Source of the DNA: Vanessa cardui
Taxonomy: Eukaryota > Arthropoda > Insecta > Lepidoptera > Nymphalidae
NCBI RefSeq assembly: GCF_905220365.1
Contig: NC_061130.1
Location: 4,285,501 to 4,349,500, forward strand
DNA length: 64,000 nt
Reading direction: 5' to 3'
Shown here: one piece after another, positions 24,041 to 35,556 of the stretch
How the letters are laid out: every line of letters starts with the position of its first letter
How positions within the stretch are numbered: the first letter of the stretch is position 1
Notes under the pieces: model-generated
The model's input: the letters and a program-made list of their open reading frames with translations, nothing else
Databases searched by the model: none
What the model was told of the DNA's origin: nothing
Program-made: the position numbers and the translations under genes

Positions 24041-24394
24041 CATGTATTTTTTCATTGAAAAGTTTATTATACACTTTGTCATAAATAACAGCTTAAAGCG
24101 TTGTAATTCATCAATCTATACCGTACAACTGATTGCTACGTCGACTGATATACATTTGGGTACAGAGACTATGTTGACAGTAGTCTTATAGGGTATCTTA
24201 CAATATATTTTGACACTTATAACATGCAGAATATGAGCTACATTTCTTTGTAATGATAGATGTATTTGAAATTAGTTCAAAAACAATGTTTAAATTTTTC
24301 TTTTGTGATAAATTATCTGGTATGGGACAGTGCCAATGTCTATCACTTATTTTCAGATGGCACATATGCCCATCGATGTAACTGGGTAAATAAA

Positions 24395-24745
24395 AATTAT
24401 ATATGCATATACATATAATAAAATTGGAGTATCTGTTAATAATATTAAAATAACTAATATTAAAGTACTCGTATGTAAACACGGTACATATACAAAAATA
24501 ACCTTTTATAATATACCATTTTATAAATCGTTTTGGTTTTTAATTTTTTTATTTGTCTATCCGAATGTTCCGGTTAATCTTTGGAATTGCTGGATCTATT
24601 TTGACGCGGCTTCCACGGGCAGGTAGAAAGAAGTAACTAAGGTATCGGTTAAGGTTTAGGAAGTAAGTATTGTTGTACAATAACCTTTTTGTTAAATTCA
24701 CGAAAGGGGCACAGGAAGTCGCGGGCACAGCTAATTAAAAAAGGA
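24395..24745 (+). repeat. Repeat H copy (long)
   Basis: ATAAAATTGGAGTATCTGTTA, TGTTCCGGTTAATCTTTGGAA and TTTGACGCGGCTTCCACGGG, ending AAGTCGCGGGCACAGCTAATT. Confidence 0.6.
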
Positions 24746-24989
24746 ATTAGTGTAATTCAATATTTTGTAAAAGAACGTAAATTTATAGACATAATTAAGT
24801 CCAATATTTGGATAGTAAAACAAACACATCTTATTCAATTTATTACTGTACCGGTGCGGGTTAACCCGTCCCTGCTCTCACGGATACAATAAGGGTCGAT
24901 AAAACTTTTTGACTGAAGTACAAACATAAAAATAATTTTCTTTTTCCGGCCAGGAAAGTTGAAATTTTCCGCTTTTCTCTACTAGAATA

Positions 24990-25108
24990 TGCATGTGTTA
25001 CACTTGTTATCACCCTCTTGAATCAATCTATTTATTGATGGAAATCGCATTAAAATCTGTTGCGTAGTTTAATAGATCTATGAAACTTTGTTTTATACTA
25101 TGTAGAAA
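24990..25108 (+). repeat. Repeat D fragment (3' part)
   Basis: CACCCTCTTGAATCAATCTAT, CGCATTAAAATCTGTTGCGTAG and TTTGTTTTATACTATGTAG match the 3' half of repeat D. Confidence 0.55.
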
Positions 25109-25314
25109 TTTTATTGAATGCGTGACCAAGCATTCGTATATAATGTAGAAATATCAAGTTCCATCAATTAAAAAGAAAAAACATGGTAAATATCCCGTTT
25201 TTTATAACTGTAATAATAAAATATCCATGTTAATTTAAAATCTTAAAAAAATATTTACTTTTATTATTATTATACATTTCATATTTGGCTTTAAAACTAT
25301 GGCTAATTGGTTCT

Positions 25315-25600
25315 TTTTTATGTAATAGGTGACAAACGAGCAGGAGGCTCACCTGATGGAAAGTGACTACCACCGCCCATGGACATCTGCAACACCAGGG
25401 GGCTTGCAGGTGCGTTGCCGGTATTTGAGGAAGGTACACTCTTTTCTTGAAGGTTTCCATGTCGTATCGATTCGGAAAAACCGCCGGTGAAAGCTGGTTC
25501 CACAAAGTGTTTGTGCGATATGTGCAATTGTGGTTAAATAGTAACAGCTCATAAACAGCTCTTAAGAATTTTGGAGCCAAAGGTCTAGTCTCCATTTGAC
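25315..25600 (-). pseudogene. C-terminal fragment of a LINE reverse-transcriptase ORF plus 3' end (repeat G)
   Basis: The minus strand encodes NTLWNQLSPAVFPNRYDMETF followed by KKRVY, the end typical of CR1/Jockey-type LINE polyproteins. It then runs into a noncoding 3' part carrying CACCAGGGGGCTTGCAGGTG (plus strand). No catalytic RT or endonuclease motif is present. A 5'-truncated copy. Confidence 0.7.
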
Positions 25601-25965
25601 CAGATCTAATCGCGATCTTCCGTTCAAAACCACGTGTAATAACTCTACCTCAGCTCATACAGTGAAATAAAAAAAAGTTAATCATACACGTAACACGTTT
25701 AAATGAAAACATTATCTATATAACAAGGAATCGTAAATTCAATACCGAATCGTTGGTAAGTTTTAATAAAGAAGTATTTGATACTGCTGCTATTGCAAAA
25801 CAGCCATTCCTGCCTTACTGAGTCACGTTTATTCACCTGCTAAGAAATAGTTGGAAACTTAATTTAATACTATGACGCCGCGTCAAATTATTTCAAAAAA
25901 AAGAATTTATTTGTATTCTTTGATACTATCTTGCAACCAATTTTAAATTTAATGAATTGTATAAA
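25601..25965. other. No gene recognised
   Basis: AT-rich and noncoding; no shared repeat seen. Confidence 0.4.
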
Positions 25966-25969
25966 TATT

Positions 25970-26275
25970 GGTCAACATCACATACATTACTCTGATCCCA
26001 ATGTGAGTAGCTAGCACTTGTGTTATGCAGAGCACGAGCAACATGGCGCGCTTTGGGGGAGGACTTTGTTTAGCAGTGGACAGCAGTGGGCCGATGATGA
26101 TAATTGTGTTATGATAAATTAGAAGAAACGACGGTAGCACAAATACCCAGACCTAAGACAATATAGAAAACAAATGAACTTTTTCTACATCGACTCGGCT
26201 GGTAATCGAACTTAGGACCTCGGAGTGGAGTACCCATGAAACCGGTGTGCACGCTACTCTACCACGGAGGTCGTC
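25970..26275 (-). repeat. SINE2 copy, split by a short LINE insertion
   Basis: Left part CAACATCACATACATTACTC to TTGTGTTATG; right part resumes ATAAATTAGAAGAAACGACGG and ends at the head CTCTACCACGGAGGTCGTC. 76 bp of foreign DNA lies between. Confidence 0.85.
26028..26103 (+). mobile_element. 5'-truncated LINE insertion (76 bp) with 10-bp target-site duplication
   Basis: Flanked by TTGTGTTATG at 26018-26027 and 26104-26113. The insert carries GGGGGAGGACTTTGTTTAGC and AGCAGTGGGCCGATGATGAT, the 3' end seen on many lepidopteran LINEs, with a GATGATGATAA tail. Confidence 0.88.
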
Positions 26276-26585
26276 TAATTTTGCGTTTAACTATCGTCGT
26301 GTCTAATTAATAATGAAGGCTAGGTTAGTTGGAATTAGATTTCCCAGAACCTGCCTATTCACTTTACTCTTGAAGGCATCCAAACTATAAATAGCAGATA
26401 CTACAAATGCTAGAAAGGCATCTCATATGTGAATACGGAGAAACGTTGATGTGAAACGTTTCGTGCGAGTTGATTAGATGTCAACTGCATAAGGACGCCA
26501 CTGATCACGGAGTTTCAACGTATGGTAGGGAAGATTATGATTTGACAAGGATTGACGAAGATTTTGATGTTCCTGTGTCGCTAGT

Positions 26586-26885
26586 CGAAATGGCCCAGTG
26601 GTTAGAACGCATGCATCTTAACCTATGATTGCGGGTTCAAACCCAGGCAAGCACCACTGTTTCATTTGCTTAATTTTTTCTTTATAATTTATCTCGTGCT
26701 CAGCGGTGAAGGAAAACATAGTGAGGAATACAGCTTGTGACAAATTTCATAGAAATTCTGCCACATGTGCATTCCACCAACCCGCATTGTAACAACGTGG
26801 TGGAATATGTTCCAAAAATCTTCTCAAAGGAAGAGGCTTTAACCCAGCAGTGGGAATTTACAGGCTCTTCTTGTTGTTTGTTCTT
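26586..26885 (+). repeat. SINE1 copy with target-site duplication
   Basis: Full length. Flanks GTGTCGCTAGT (26575-26585) and GTGTAGCTAGT (26886-26896) form an 11-bp TSD with one mismatch. Intact B box GGTTCAAACCC. Confidence 0.88.
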
Positions 26886-26929
26886 GTGTAGCTAGTAAAA
26901 TGAAACAACTCTGTACACGAGAGAGATAA

Positions 26930-27440
26930 GTGGACTGTATATTTTAGTTGATTAAGAAGGGGAGTTGTTACCTCAAATTCTGGGCTCTTGGTTTTGAAGA
27001 CACTTTCTTCTTCTTGGGAGCGCTCCCTTGGTCTTCGCACACTCGAAGAACACGCCAGAGAATGGGTGATGTTATAGGAGAAGGATAATAGTCCGTTAAA
27101 CTAATTAATTTCGAAGCGCGGAGCACTCACATTGCACACGCGGCCCACACGAGAAGGGAAGTACGTCATACGACAAAATCATGCCATGGATAAATTATTG
27201 ACGTTTCAATACACGCATAGAACCTAAATACGCTACAAACTCACATAACATTTAATTGTACCTCTAAATTAATTAACCAATCGATACAAATAATAATTAT
27301 CACTTTTACAGACAAAAAGAACTTAATTTTTTTCCCCTCCCCGTTCAAAATCAACCGCCATTTTTTTCTCGTGCCAGGCAGTACCAGCTCGCCACACCAC
27401 GCCACGAGAGGAATTGCCGGGAGCGCCACAATACGTTGTC
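26930..27440 (-). promoter_or_regulatory. Possible promoter and first exon of an unidentified minus-strand gene
   Basis: Less AT-rich than its surroundings. On the minus strand AAAAAAATGGCGGTTGATTT near 27360 resembles a YY1/Pho-type start context. Downstream, a segment ends CCAGAATTTGAG then GTAACAAC at about 26970, a good 5' splice site. In the two open frames this gives PRERSQEEESVFKTKSPEFE or EDQGSAPKKKKVSSKPRAQN, neither with an upstream ATG in the same exon. No family recognised; it may be a 5'UTR exon. Confidence 0.25.
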
Positions 27441-27449
27441 GATAATCGA

Positions 27450-28300
27450 ATCAATAGACATACTAATAAATGTTATTTCAATTAAAAAAAAAGTATATAA
27501 AAATCAAAGCATTACTAAATATTATTATTTCAATTAAAATTATATTTTAAGTATATTTAAAAAATCATGACGCTAACTTTATAATATTCTGTAAAAAAAA
27601 ACGTTAAACAGACAATCTTGCCTCGTAGTCCCAGATTGATCAAACTACCTATGTTAGCTATTACTTGCCCATCATTTGATTCTTATCGTAAGAGGAAGAA
27701 AATGTTCTGGGTGTCAATTTGATTGACAGCGGTTTTTAACCCAAAAGTTTTTATATAGATGTAATGGAATATACACATCTATATTGTATTACCTATATAA
27801 AGTTATACACAACATTTAATGAAATATTACACTTTGTTTTTACAATTAAAAAAATATCTAGAATCTTCTAATTAGTACCATATTATACTGCCTGAATGTG
27901 TACGAAACAGGTACAATTTTATATTTTCACTCTTAGTTCAATGTCAAACCCTAAGCCATTGTTACTAATTTTAAGAAAGATGAGCGTGAAAAACTGCTAA
28001 TTCTGTAATAACTACTCATAAGAACAACTAGAAGGGAACCAAATGACATTTATTAAAAAAATACCAGGAGAGAAATTTCTTCAAAAAAGACGGCTATCTT
28101 CAAAAAGACCCGATAACTTCGCAAAATATTTAAATACAAATGTACTCTGTATACCCTCGCTCTGATAATCCAATGCATCGGCTCATACCATACAACGGGC
28201 ACAGGCGCAGAACCTTACCTGCTTTCTGAGGATTTCACATGCTTCCAACTTACCACTGGACTGTTACTGAGAATATTTCAATACAAAAACCCAATATTTT
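27450..28300. other. No gene recognised
   Basis: AT-rich and noncoding on both strands; no shared repeat seen. Confidence 0.4.
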
Positions 28301-28309
28301 TTTATAGGT

Positions 28310-28372
28310 TTTATAGGATTTGAACCCAGGATGGCCTTACATCTAACCACTAGCTAGAATAACGAGGCAGTT
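28310..28372 (-). repeat. tRNA-like SINE remnant
   Basis: GATTTGAACCCAGGATGGCC and CATCTAACCACTAGCTAGA look like the complement of a B box and A box. Confidence 0.35.
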
Positions 28373-28569
28373 ATACATTAAGTAACTCTATATAAAGGAT
28401 AATATACAACTTTATTAATATTTAAAAATAAAGTAAGTACATTTTTAAACAGTAAACAAATAGAATAAGGTAAACTTATTACTTTTTACCAAGGTATCCT
28501 CACTGCGATGCAATTTTTACAGGTAATATTTTTTTAAAAGGATTCTAAGTCTTAAGTTTTAAAAGTAAA

Positions 28570-28810
28570 GTGAGGCCGTAAATATCCCACAGGTGTAAAA
28601 AATACTTCTTTTCCTTTAAGGGAAAGGTTTTTTGGGATCTAGAATTACCCTGTTATATTTTTAAAGTATACAAATGATGCTTGATTAAACTTTACATTTA
28701 CAACTTTAGGCTTATATAAAATCACTGCTTTAGTGGAAAAGAGCATAAAAAGCCTTCGCGAAGGTTCTTCACGGAGTTGCACTACCACGTGTGAAGTGAA
28801 TTATAATTGC
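28570..28810 (-). repeat. Decayed SINE1
   Basis: AAGTGAGGCCGTAAATATCCC, TCTTTTCCTTTAAGGGAAAGG and ACGGAGTTGCACTACCACG keep SINE1 order, with heavy divergence. Confidence 0.4.
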
Positions 28811-28884
28811 ACATTAAACTATTGATATTTCAGTAATCCTTACTTATATTCAAAACGGCGATTTTAATTTCTCATTAATATATA

Positions 28885-29148
28885 ACTAGCAACCCGCCCC
28901 GGCTTCGCACGGGTGAAATACTAATACTAAATATACTATAAAATTTGTTTATTTACGACATTACAAACTTCGAAAGTTATGAGGGTTTCATTTCTATATA
29001 TATGTAAATTTATTATATACAAAAAACATTCATCTCGAATTACTCTATCTGTTAAAAAAACCGCATCAAAATCCGTTGCGTAGTTTGAAAGATTTAAGCA
29101 TACATTGGGATATAGGAGCAGAGAAAACGACTTTGTTTTGTACTTTAT
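28885..29148 (+). repeat. Repeat D copy, first of two in tandem
   Basis: CTAGCAACCCGCCCCGGCTTC, ATTTACGACATTACAAACTTC and CGCATCAAAATCCGTTGCGT, ending GACTTTGTTTTGTACTTTATAG. Confidence 0.7.
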
Positions 29149-29149
29149 A

Positions 29150-29465
29150 GTGACTAGCGATACTACAGAATGTCTGACTGACTATTTTGGAGACTTTTAT
29201 AATGTTTACAACATTGTTATTTCGATTTATCGCGTGGGTTTGCAATATAAGCGCAAAAATATGTGTTTACGACATCATTTTAGGAACCTCTAAAATTATC
29301 AGTGTCTCTCTACTATATTGAGTCGTTATTATATATATAAACTTTCTTCTTGAATCAATATATACATTAACAAAAACATATTATAATCCGTTGTGTAATT
29401 TTAAAGATCTAAGCATACATAAGAACTGACAGCGGTAAGGGACTTTGTTTTGTACTATGTAATGG
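29150..29465 (+). repeat. Repeat D copy, second of two in tandem
   Basis: TAGCGATACTACAGAATG, GTTTACGACATCATTTTAGG, TAAAGATCTAAGCATACATA and GACTTTGTTTTGTACTATG. The GACCCGCCC start is lost. Confidence 0.6.
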
Positions 29466-29469
29466 TTTA

Positions 29470-30080
29470 AGATTTATCATTTTGTAATTTAATGACATGT
29501 TAGGCTTGAGTTGGGATTGGACTTCTTACTTTGGCAATGCTAGCCATTGAAATGTTGAAATTTCAAATACGTAGTCAATACATTTCATTTAAGGTCAGAA
29601 CGTGCCCGGAACAGTTATATTAAACGTAAAGCTAGAAATATTTAATATTGAAAAACATAATCAGAGCACTGAGTTGACATTTCTATAATTTGAACTGGAA
29701 ATTTTTTATAATTTTCAGTAACACGTAAACTTAAAATAAGTGAAAATATAAAACAAAGGATGTACTCGAGCTCATTTAACTTGTGAAGTTGACAGTAAAT
29801 CCTTAAAAAAAATATGAAGCTACATAGATGGCTATGCGATTGTAACCCTTAATGCCCCTACCAACAGACAACTAGGCGTCTTAGAGCCTATATGAATACA
29901 TTTCCTAATCCTATAGAGGGGAACAGGAGACGCTTAGTACGGCGCAAGCTAGGCTTTGCCTCCTACACACAATTGTATTTATTATTTAAGCGCATCCAAA
30001 ATATAAAATTAAATGTCCGTGAGAGATAATAGGTGCAAAATATTATTATTACCTTCGACATTCCAGCTATTTAATATATG
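29470..30080. other. No gene recognised
   Basis: AT-rich. 29830-29960 is slightly less so, with no ORF. Confidence 0.4.
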
Positions 30081-30084
30081 GTAG

Positions 30085-30250
30085 TCCATTTGGGTACCAC
30101 CAAGACATAATATCTTAGTTTCCAAAGTTGGTGGTGCATTGGCGATGTAAAGAACGGTTCATATTTACAGCGCTATTGTATGTGATGTCGTAAGCACGTA
30201 CCATCAGGTGATCCATTTTTTTCGTCCACTTACCGTCCGTAGCCTTTACC
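30085..30250 (-). repeat. Repeat B fragment, reverse strand
   Basis: GGTACCACCAAGACATAATATC, CCAAAGTTGGTGGTGCATTGG and CACGTACCATCAGGTGATCC. Confidence 0.55.
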
Positions 30251-30254
30251 AACG

Positions 30255-30900
30255 ACGCTCTAAAAACGCTTCATACGAATAATTGAATATTCGTATGTAG
30301 CGTTTTACATCTTCATCACAACTCAGCTATTTAAGACAATAATGGATAAGCAACTTGAAATCTTTTTCTGTGGTTGGTCGTGAAACAATCAGTATTAAAA
30401 AAAATACTGCCCTGAAGTGACTCTGTTTTCAAAGAGGTTGACACACGAATTATCCGCCAAGGAAACTAAAATCATGATTATACCCCTATTCCATAAACAC
30501 ATTGCAGTCGTATTAACAGCAGTGTCAGATTTATAAGATTCTTAGCAGTTTAACATCATTCAAGTTTTAATGTAAACGATATACCGAGGATAAAACTTTA
30601 GTCGAATTTATAATTTTACAGAGAAACTGAATAGTATAAGAACAAAGTATTTATAGAAAAACGAAAAGCCAGACGAAGTACAAACTGAACAGAGCGCCAA
30701 GCTTTAGATTCTTGAATGAATGCAAGATGCAATCGGAGCCAGGAGGCACATGAGTTCTAGCCGCTTCTGAAGAAAGCCTTCGCCTTCATCTTACATTTCT
30801 AAATAAAAACCTAGCTTACTCGGCTTTTACAGTCTTATTCCCATTCCTCAGTATTTTTTTCTTACCTTAATTTATTTTTATTATTTAATAGATCCATTTA
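30255..30900. other. No gene recognised
   Basis: AT-rich; no shared repeat seen. Confidence 0.4.
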
Positions 30901-30904
30901 ACTT

Positions 30905-31193
30905 AACAACAACAACAGCCTGTAAATTTCCCACTGCTGGGCTAAGACCTCCTCTCTCTTTGAAGAGGTTTGGAACATATTCCATCACGCTGTTCCGATG
31001 CGGTTTGGTGGAAAACACATGTGGCAGATTTTTTATGAAATAAGACACATGCAGGTTTCTTCACGATGTTTTCCTTCATCGCCGAGCACGAGATTAATTA
31101 TAAACACAAATTAAGCACATGAATATTCAGGATTTGAACCCGCAATCATCGGTTAAGATGCCCGCGTTTAAACCACTGGGCCATCTCGGATCT
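30905..31193 (-). repeat. SINE1 copy
   Basis: Tail (AAC)n-AGCCTGTAAATTTCCCACTG; the body is complete; the head lacks part of the GCTTGCCTGGG segment, then ACCACTGGGCCATCTCGG. Confidence 0.85.
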
Positions 31194-31199
31194 TCATTA

Positions 31200-32560
31200 A
31201 ATTTACAGTTATTATACTATCCAGACGACAAATGTCGTAAGTGAGACAGGTACAGTTAAAAGTAATAACATTATTCTATTACATTAACCAACTTATGTCC
31301 TCAGCTTTGTTTACGCTGTTTTTATTTAATTATGAAGCCATCAATTCGGCCATCGGGTTCCTTTTATTAGTTTATTTATATTCCTACGGCTCTCGCTATA
31401 GCGAAATAAAATGGTACGCAAAAAGTTTTATTCAGGTTGTTCTAACATTGTTTGCGTGAGGTTGGTACAAACAGTCAATTAACATTTTCATAATATTATA
31501 AATGCGTTGAATTATGCAATACAAAAATTTTCAATATTAAAAAAAAAAAAAGAATATTTTGATTCATTCAAATTTTGATTAAGAAAAATATGAGTTGCAA
31601 TAATATAATGTTGTATCATTTAAATGATACTATTTCTGCAGTTTGAAATTATGTCATTTAATACGATGAAATAAAAACTGCTTACTGCTAAACTACTCAG
31701 TTTAATTGAAAAGAAATACTAAGTTTCCTCTCGGTTTATTTTCTTAGTAGACTTGTAGCAAACTTATAAAATTACCATTCAAAATTCTTATGAAACTTAA
31801 ATGTTGGTTTTGATTTATTATATTAGAAAATCTTGAACAGTAATAAATAAGAATCTTTTATATTGAACAGTTAATATCACTGTTTATTTGCTATTTTCTT
31901 TTATAACTTCAATGGATAAATGTATAAACTGTTATGATGTGATAAATAAAGTATATATTTGAAATGTATCGAAATTCTCGATACCAGGGTGTCATCTGGA
32001 ACGAGTCAGATTATATTTATTATTTAAGAATTAATAAATATTTAAGAAGATCGTAACAGCCTGTTACCGTTCCACTGCTAGGCAAAGAAGTAAGGTTATT
32101 TCACTACACTATTTTAAATCGACATTTACAGATAATTTGTAAACACAATTTGAATTTGTAGTACGTTACATAGAAAATCAGGGGTAATTTGACAAGGAAA
32201 TTTGCCCGGATTTGAACGGCCATTTTCGATTCCTATTCAAAACTACCATTGGACTTTCTCGGATATGCCATTATATTTTATATTTAATCAGAAGTACCAT
32301 CCACTTATTCCCTCTAAACAAAGTATACTTTTCTCATGGCTACATTTTAGATCGAGCCAATATAAGGGATATACTGTCTAAGAGTCAACGGTCTTTTATA
32401 CATTGATGTTTTAAGAAGTCGGGCGTTTCCGGTGTAAGGAGTGAGGACAGTGTAAAAGCTAGGAGTAGAGTGTAGCTTGGAGTGTATATGCCCAAAGCAC
32501 ACTTAATGTTAATAACTTTTACATTGACTTGACTTAACTTGAGTTGACTCCATATTGTAT
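31200..32560. other. No gene recognised
   Basis: A 72-codon hydrophobic ORF (31241-31459) has no family resemblance and no neighbouring exon. A short SINE1-like scrap (AACAGCCTGTTACCGTTCCA) lies at 32056. Confidence 0.35.
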
Positions 32561-32564
32561 TTAG

Positions 32565-32755
32565 TGCTTAGTGGCTAAAATACTGTATATTAATTGAAGA
32601 TTTCAGTTGAGGACTTTTATGTTGTATGCTATGAAAGAACACATCGTGGGAAAAATTGACACAAGATATGAATTCACCGATCAGCATTAGAGTGTGTCAA
32701 TAGGGACTCCAAATCTTAAAAGTAGAGGTGATTTTAGCGCAGCAGTGGGCTTAAT
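32565..32755 (+). repeat. Decayed SINE
   Basis: GAAAGAACACATCGTGGGAAA, CCGATCAGCATTAGAGTGTG and GCGCAGCAGTGGGCTTAATT fit the body and tail of a tRNA-derived SINE. Confidence 0.4.
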
Positions 32756-32759
32756 TAAA

Positions 32760-33365
32760 ATTATCTTAACTTTGTTTATTTTTTGAAATACATCGAATTT
32801 TCAACAAATAAATTAATAAAAACAGTGGATCTGATCTTAAGTCAATTTCATAATCACAGCTGCAAGGCCTTATGCATTCTATTGTTGCCAAATGTATATA
32901 AAATTAGACATGTTTGAAAAGTTAAAATTAAAAAAAAAAACATATATCAGTAGAACTATCTGATTATTCAACAAAGTCGCCCACATTATAGCCGATTAAT
33001 ATTTGTTAAAATACACACAAATTAATTAAGATGAACATCAAACAGACAAAATATTAAAGCAAAAATATTTTAAATTCAGGTGCAATAATTCCAGGAAGTC
33101 AGTTATATGTGGAATTGAATGAACGGGTGAGCGATGACCGCTCTCAAATGAAATAGACCGGATGTTTCGTTCGCGTTTATTTTCACATGAATCACAAGTT
33201 GCAGCCACACCGACGGAATATGCGTTGATAGTATTGCAGTTAGTTTGTTCGTATCCATTGCGGCGAACCGACGTTAAATAAATCCTGTCAAATACTCGTT
33301 GAACACATGAATAGTTTCTGCAGCATGTGTTACTTACTGTAATTAAAGCAAATTCAATTTATTTA
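32760..33365. other. No gene recognised
   Basis: 33110-33290 is less AT-rich (CACACCGACGGAATATGCG) but shows no ORF, splice pair or repeat. Confidence 0.35.
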
Positions 33366-33367
33366 TT

Positions 33368-33575
33368 AACTAGTGACCCGCCCCGGCTTCGCACGGGTGC
33401 AATTATATGACATCACAGTACAAACTTCTAAAATTATCAGTGTTTCTTTATTGAATTGTCCATGTATTTTATATAAAAACCTTCTTCTCGAATAACTCTA
33501 TCTATTAAAACAAACCGCATCAAAATCCGTTGCGTTGTTTTAAAGATTTAAGCATACACATGGACATCGGAATTA
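33368..33575 (+). repeat. Repeat D copy
   Basis: ACTAGTGACCCGCCCCGGCTT, ACTTCTAAAATTATCAGTG and CCGCATCAAAATCCGTTGCG; slightly shortened. Confidence 0.7.
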
Positions 33576-33593
33576 AGATTAGAATTAGCAGTG

Positions 33594-33595
<2 letters not shown>

Positions 33596-33624
<29 letters not shown>

Positions 33625-33632
33625 GTAACAAA
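33596..33632 (+). repeat. (ATTT)n microsatellite
   Basis: About nine TTTA units in a row, just after repeat D. Confidence 0.85.
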
Positions 33633-33677
33633 ATCCACAGCTTATACAAAAGTTATTAATAAAAGAATTAATTATGA

Positions 33678-33818
33678 TTAGAAATTCTGCCACATGTGTA
33701 TTCCACTAACCTGCGTGGGAACAGCGTGGTGGAATATCTTCTAAACCTTCTCCTCAAAGTGAGAGGAGGCTAGCTCAGCAATGGTAAATTTACAGGCTGT
33801 TATTGTTGTTGATTAGAA
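33678..33818 (+). repeat. SINE1 3' part
   Basis: Starts in the body (AGAAATTCTGCCACATGTGT) and runs to the tail CAGGCTGTTATTGTTGTTG. The tRNA-like head is absent, as in a 5'-truncated retrocopy. Confidence 0.8.
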
Positions 33819-33889
33819 TTTTACATAAAAAAAAAAATGTGACAGTTTTTAAATTTTTCTCAAATTAGACAAAACCTTCCAAAACCTTT

Positions 33890-34115
33890 GCGAACTAGAT
33901 CGGTTGGTTTTACTAGTCCATATCTGTTGACTTCCAAGCAGGATATATTAATATAAATAATTTTATTTAACTAACTTGACTTTGTATTTTTTTAATGTTG
34001 AAAAAGAGTAACTAATGACTTACTTGCCGGTTCTTTTCGGTATAATCTACTATTACTACTATTACTTGAATAAAGTTTATTTAGATTTTTTGATTTCATG
34101 CTTTCCTAATGGGTA
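33890..34115 (+). repeat. Repeat N: LINE 3' end
   Basis: GACTTCCAAGCAGGATATAT, ACTTGACTTTGTATTTTTTT, CGGTTCTTTTCGGTATAATC and TGAATAAAGTTTATTTAGAT are shared with 56325-56585. Confidence 0.6.
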
Positions 34116-34461
34116 CATGTGTAGGTGTCCATTACCATCGAGCTACTTAATCAAATTTGACTCATATTTTGCTCACTGTCTGGTGTCTCAATCCGTCGGC
34201 TAATATTCACGAGTTGTACACACTGGGCTGTAACGGCTTATCTTGAGACCTGTACTGTAATCATGCGATTTGCTCCGATTTGATTTGTCCGCAGTGTTAA
34301 CGTTCCATGACGTAATCATAATAATTATATAACTAAATACTAACCTGTAAATTCATATATAAAACGGCATATAGATTTATGTAATTGTATATAATTATCA
34401 CTGTACTCGCATATTAACATTGTATCCACGTTAAATTTTATCGGCGTGTTTATTTTTATTT

Positions 34462-34751
34462 TTTTATGGTATAGGTTGGCGGATGAGCATATGGGCCACC
34501 TGATGGTAAATGGTCACCATCGCCCAAAGACAATGACGCTGTAAGAAATATTAACTATTCCTTACATCGTCAATGTGCCACCAACCTTGGGAACTAAGAT
34601 GTTATGTCCCTTGTGCCTGTAGTTACACTGGCTCACTCACCCTTCAGACCGGAACACAACAATACTGAGTACTGTTATTTGGCGGTAGAATAACTGATGA
34701 GTGGGTGGTACCTACCCAGACGGGCTTGCACAAAGCCTTACCACCAAGTAA
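34462..34751 (+). repeat. Repeat B copy
   Basis: Complete and little diverged from the copies at 10.8 and 45 kb. Confidence 0.82.
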
Positions 34752-34830
34752 ATAGTTTATATCTACTAAGCGGCGTTCGTGCTTACGAGATGTATTTCTG
34801 AGTCGATTTATATAAAAGTAAATTCATATA

Positions 34831-35103
34831 CAGTATGACTAAAAGATGGGTTACTTCCCAAAGATTGGTTGAACGTTTATTTAGTAAAATAAAATCAAAC
34901 TTTGCCTACTTTTTTTTATATTAAGCAAAATATTTTTTATCTTTTATATTGCAAATTTTTGGGTCTTTTTAACAAAAATATTCAAATCTTGCTAGGAAAA
35001 AAAAATAGGCAGACTTTGTCTATGACAACCTTGGCCTAAATAGTTTTGAATTGCCCATACTAGCTTCTCCTTAAAGCTTTGCACCCATCTTTAAGTCACC
35101 CTG
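34831..35103. mobile_element. MITE with mariner-like TIRs (273 bp)
   Basis: The left arm CAGTATGACTAAAAGATGGG and the complement of the right arm CAGGGTGACTTAAAGATGGG agree at 17 of 20 positions. Both ends abut TA (CATATA|CAG and CTG|TATATA), as in the Tc1/mariner group. No ORF. Confidence 0.7.
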
Positions 35104-35280
35104 TATATATTATTGGTTTGAAGTTTTCCGTGAAAGCTCCATCACTTCTTAAGTTAATATTTCTATAATTGTTTCTATATAACTTTCACTAAACAATCCA
35201 ATCAAAAGCTGTTACTTAACCGAGCGCTCTTAATATTATTCAGCGAAATGTTGCACAGTAGCGCAAGCACTAAACTGAAT

Positions 35281-35545
35281 ACTAGCTACCGGCCTTGGCT
35301 TCGCACGTGTGCAAATCTGATACTAAATATAATACAAATTTATTTTATTTACGACATTACATTAGAAACTTCTGAAATTATCAGTGTTTTTACTTTATTG
35401 GCCATGTGTTATATACAAAAACCATCCTCTCGAATCACTCTTTCTAATAAGAAAACCGCATAAAAGTACTTTCCGTAATTTTAAAGATCTGCATTAATAG
35501 GAATATACAGCGGTAAGCGACTTTGTTTTATAGTATGTGAAAATT
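35281..35545 (+). repeat. Repeat D copy
   Basis: ACTAGCTACCGGCCTTGGCTTC, TTACGACATTACATTAGAAAC and AACCGCATAAAAGTAC, ending CGACTTTGTTTTATAG. Confidence 0.65.
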
Positions 35546-35556
35546 ATATTCTAGTA

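Noticed and set aside
25230..25595. Intact small gene of 121 codons
   Set aside because: It is the C-terminal scrap of a LINE polyprotein running into the LINE 3'UTR; no start or upstream exons.
31241..31459. 72-codon hydrophobic ORF, possible membrane exon
   Set aside because: No splice sites, family match or neighbouring exon; composition follows AT-rich DNA.
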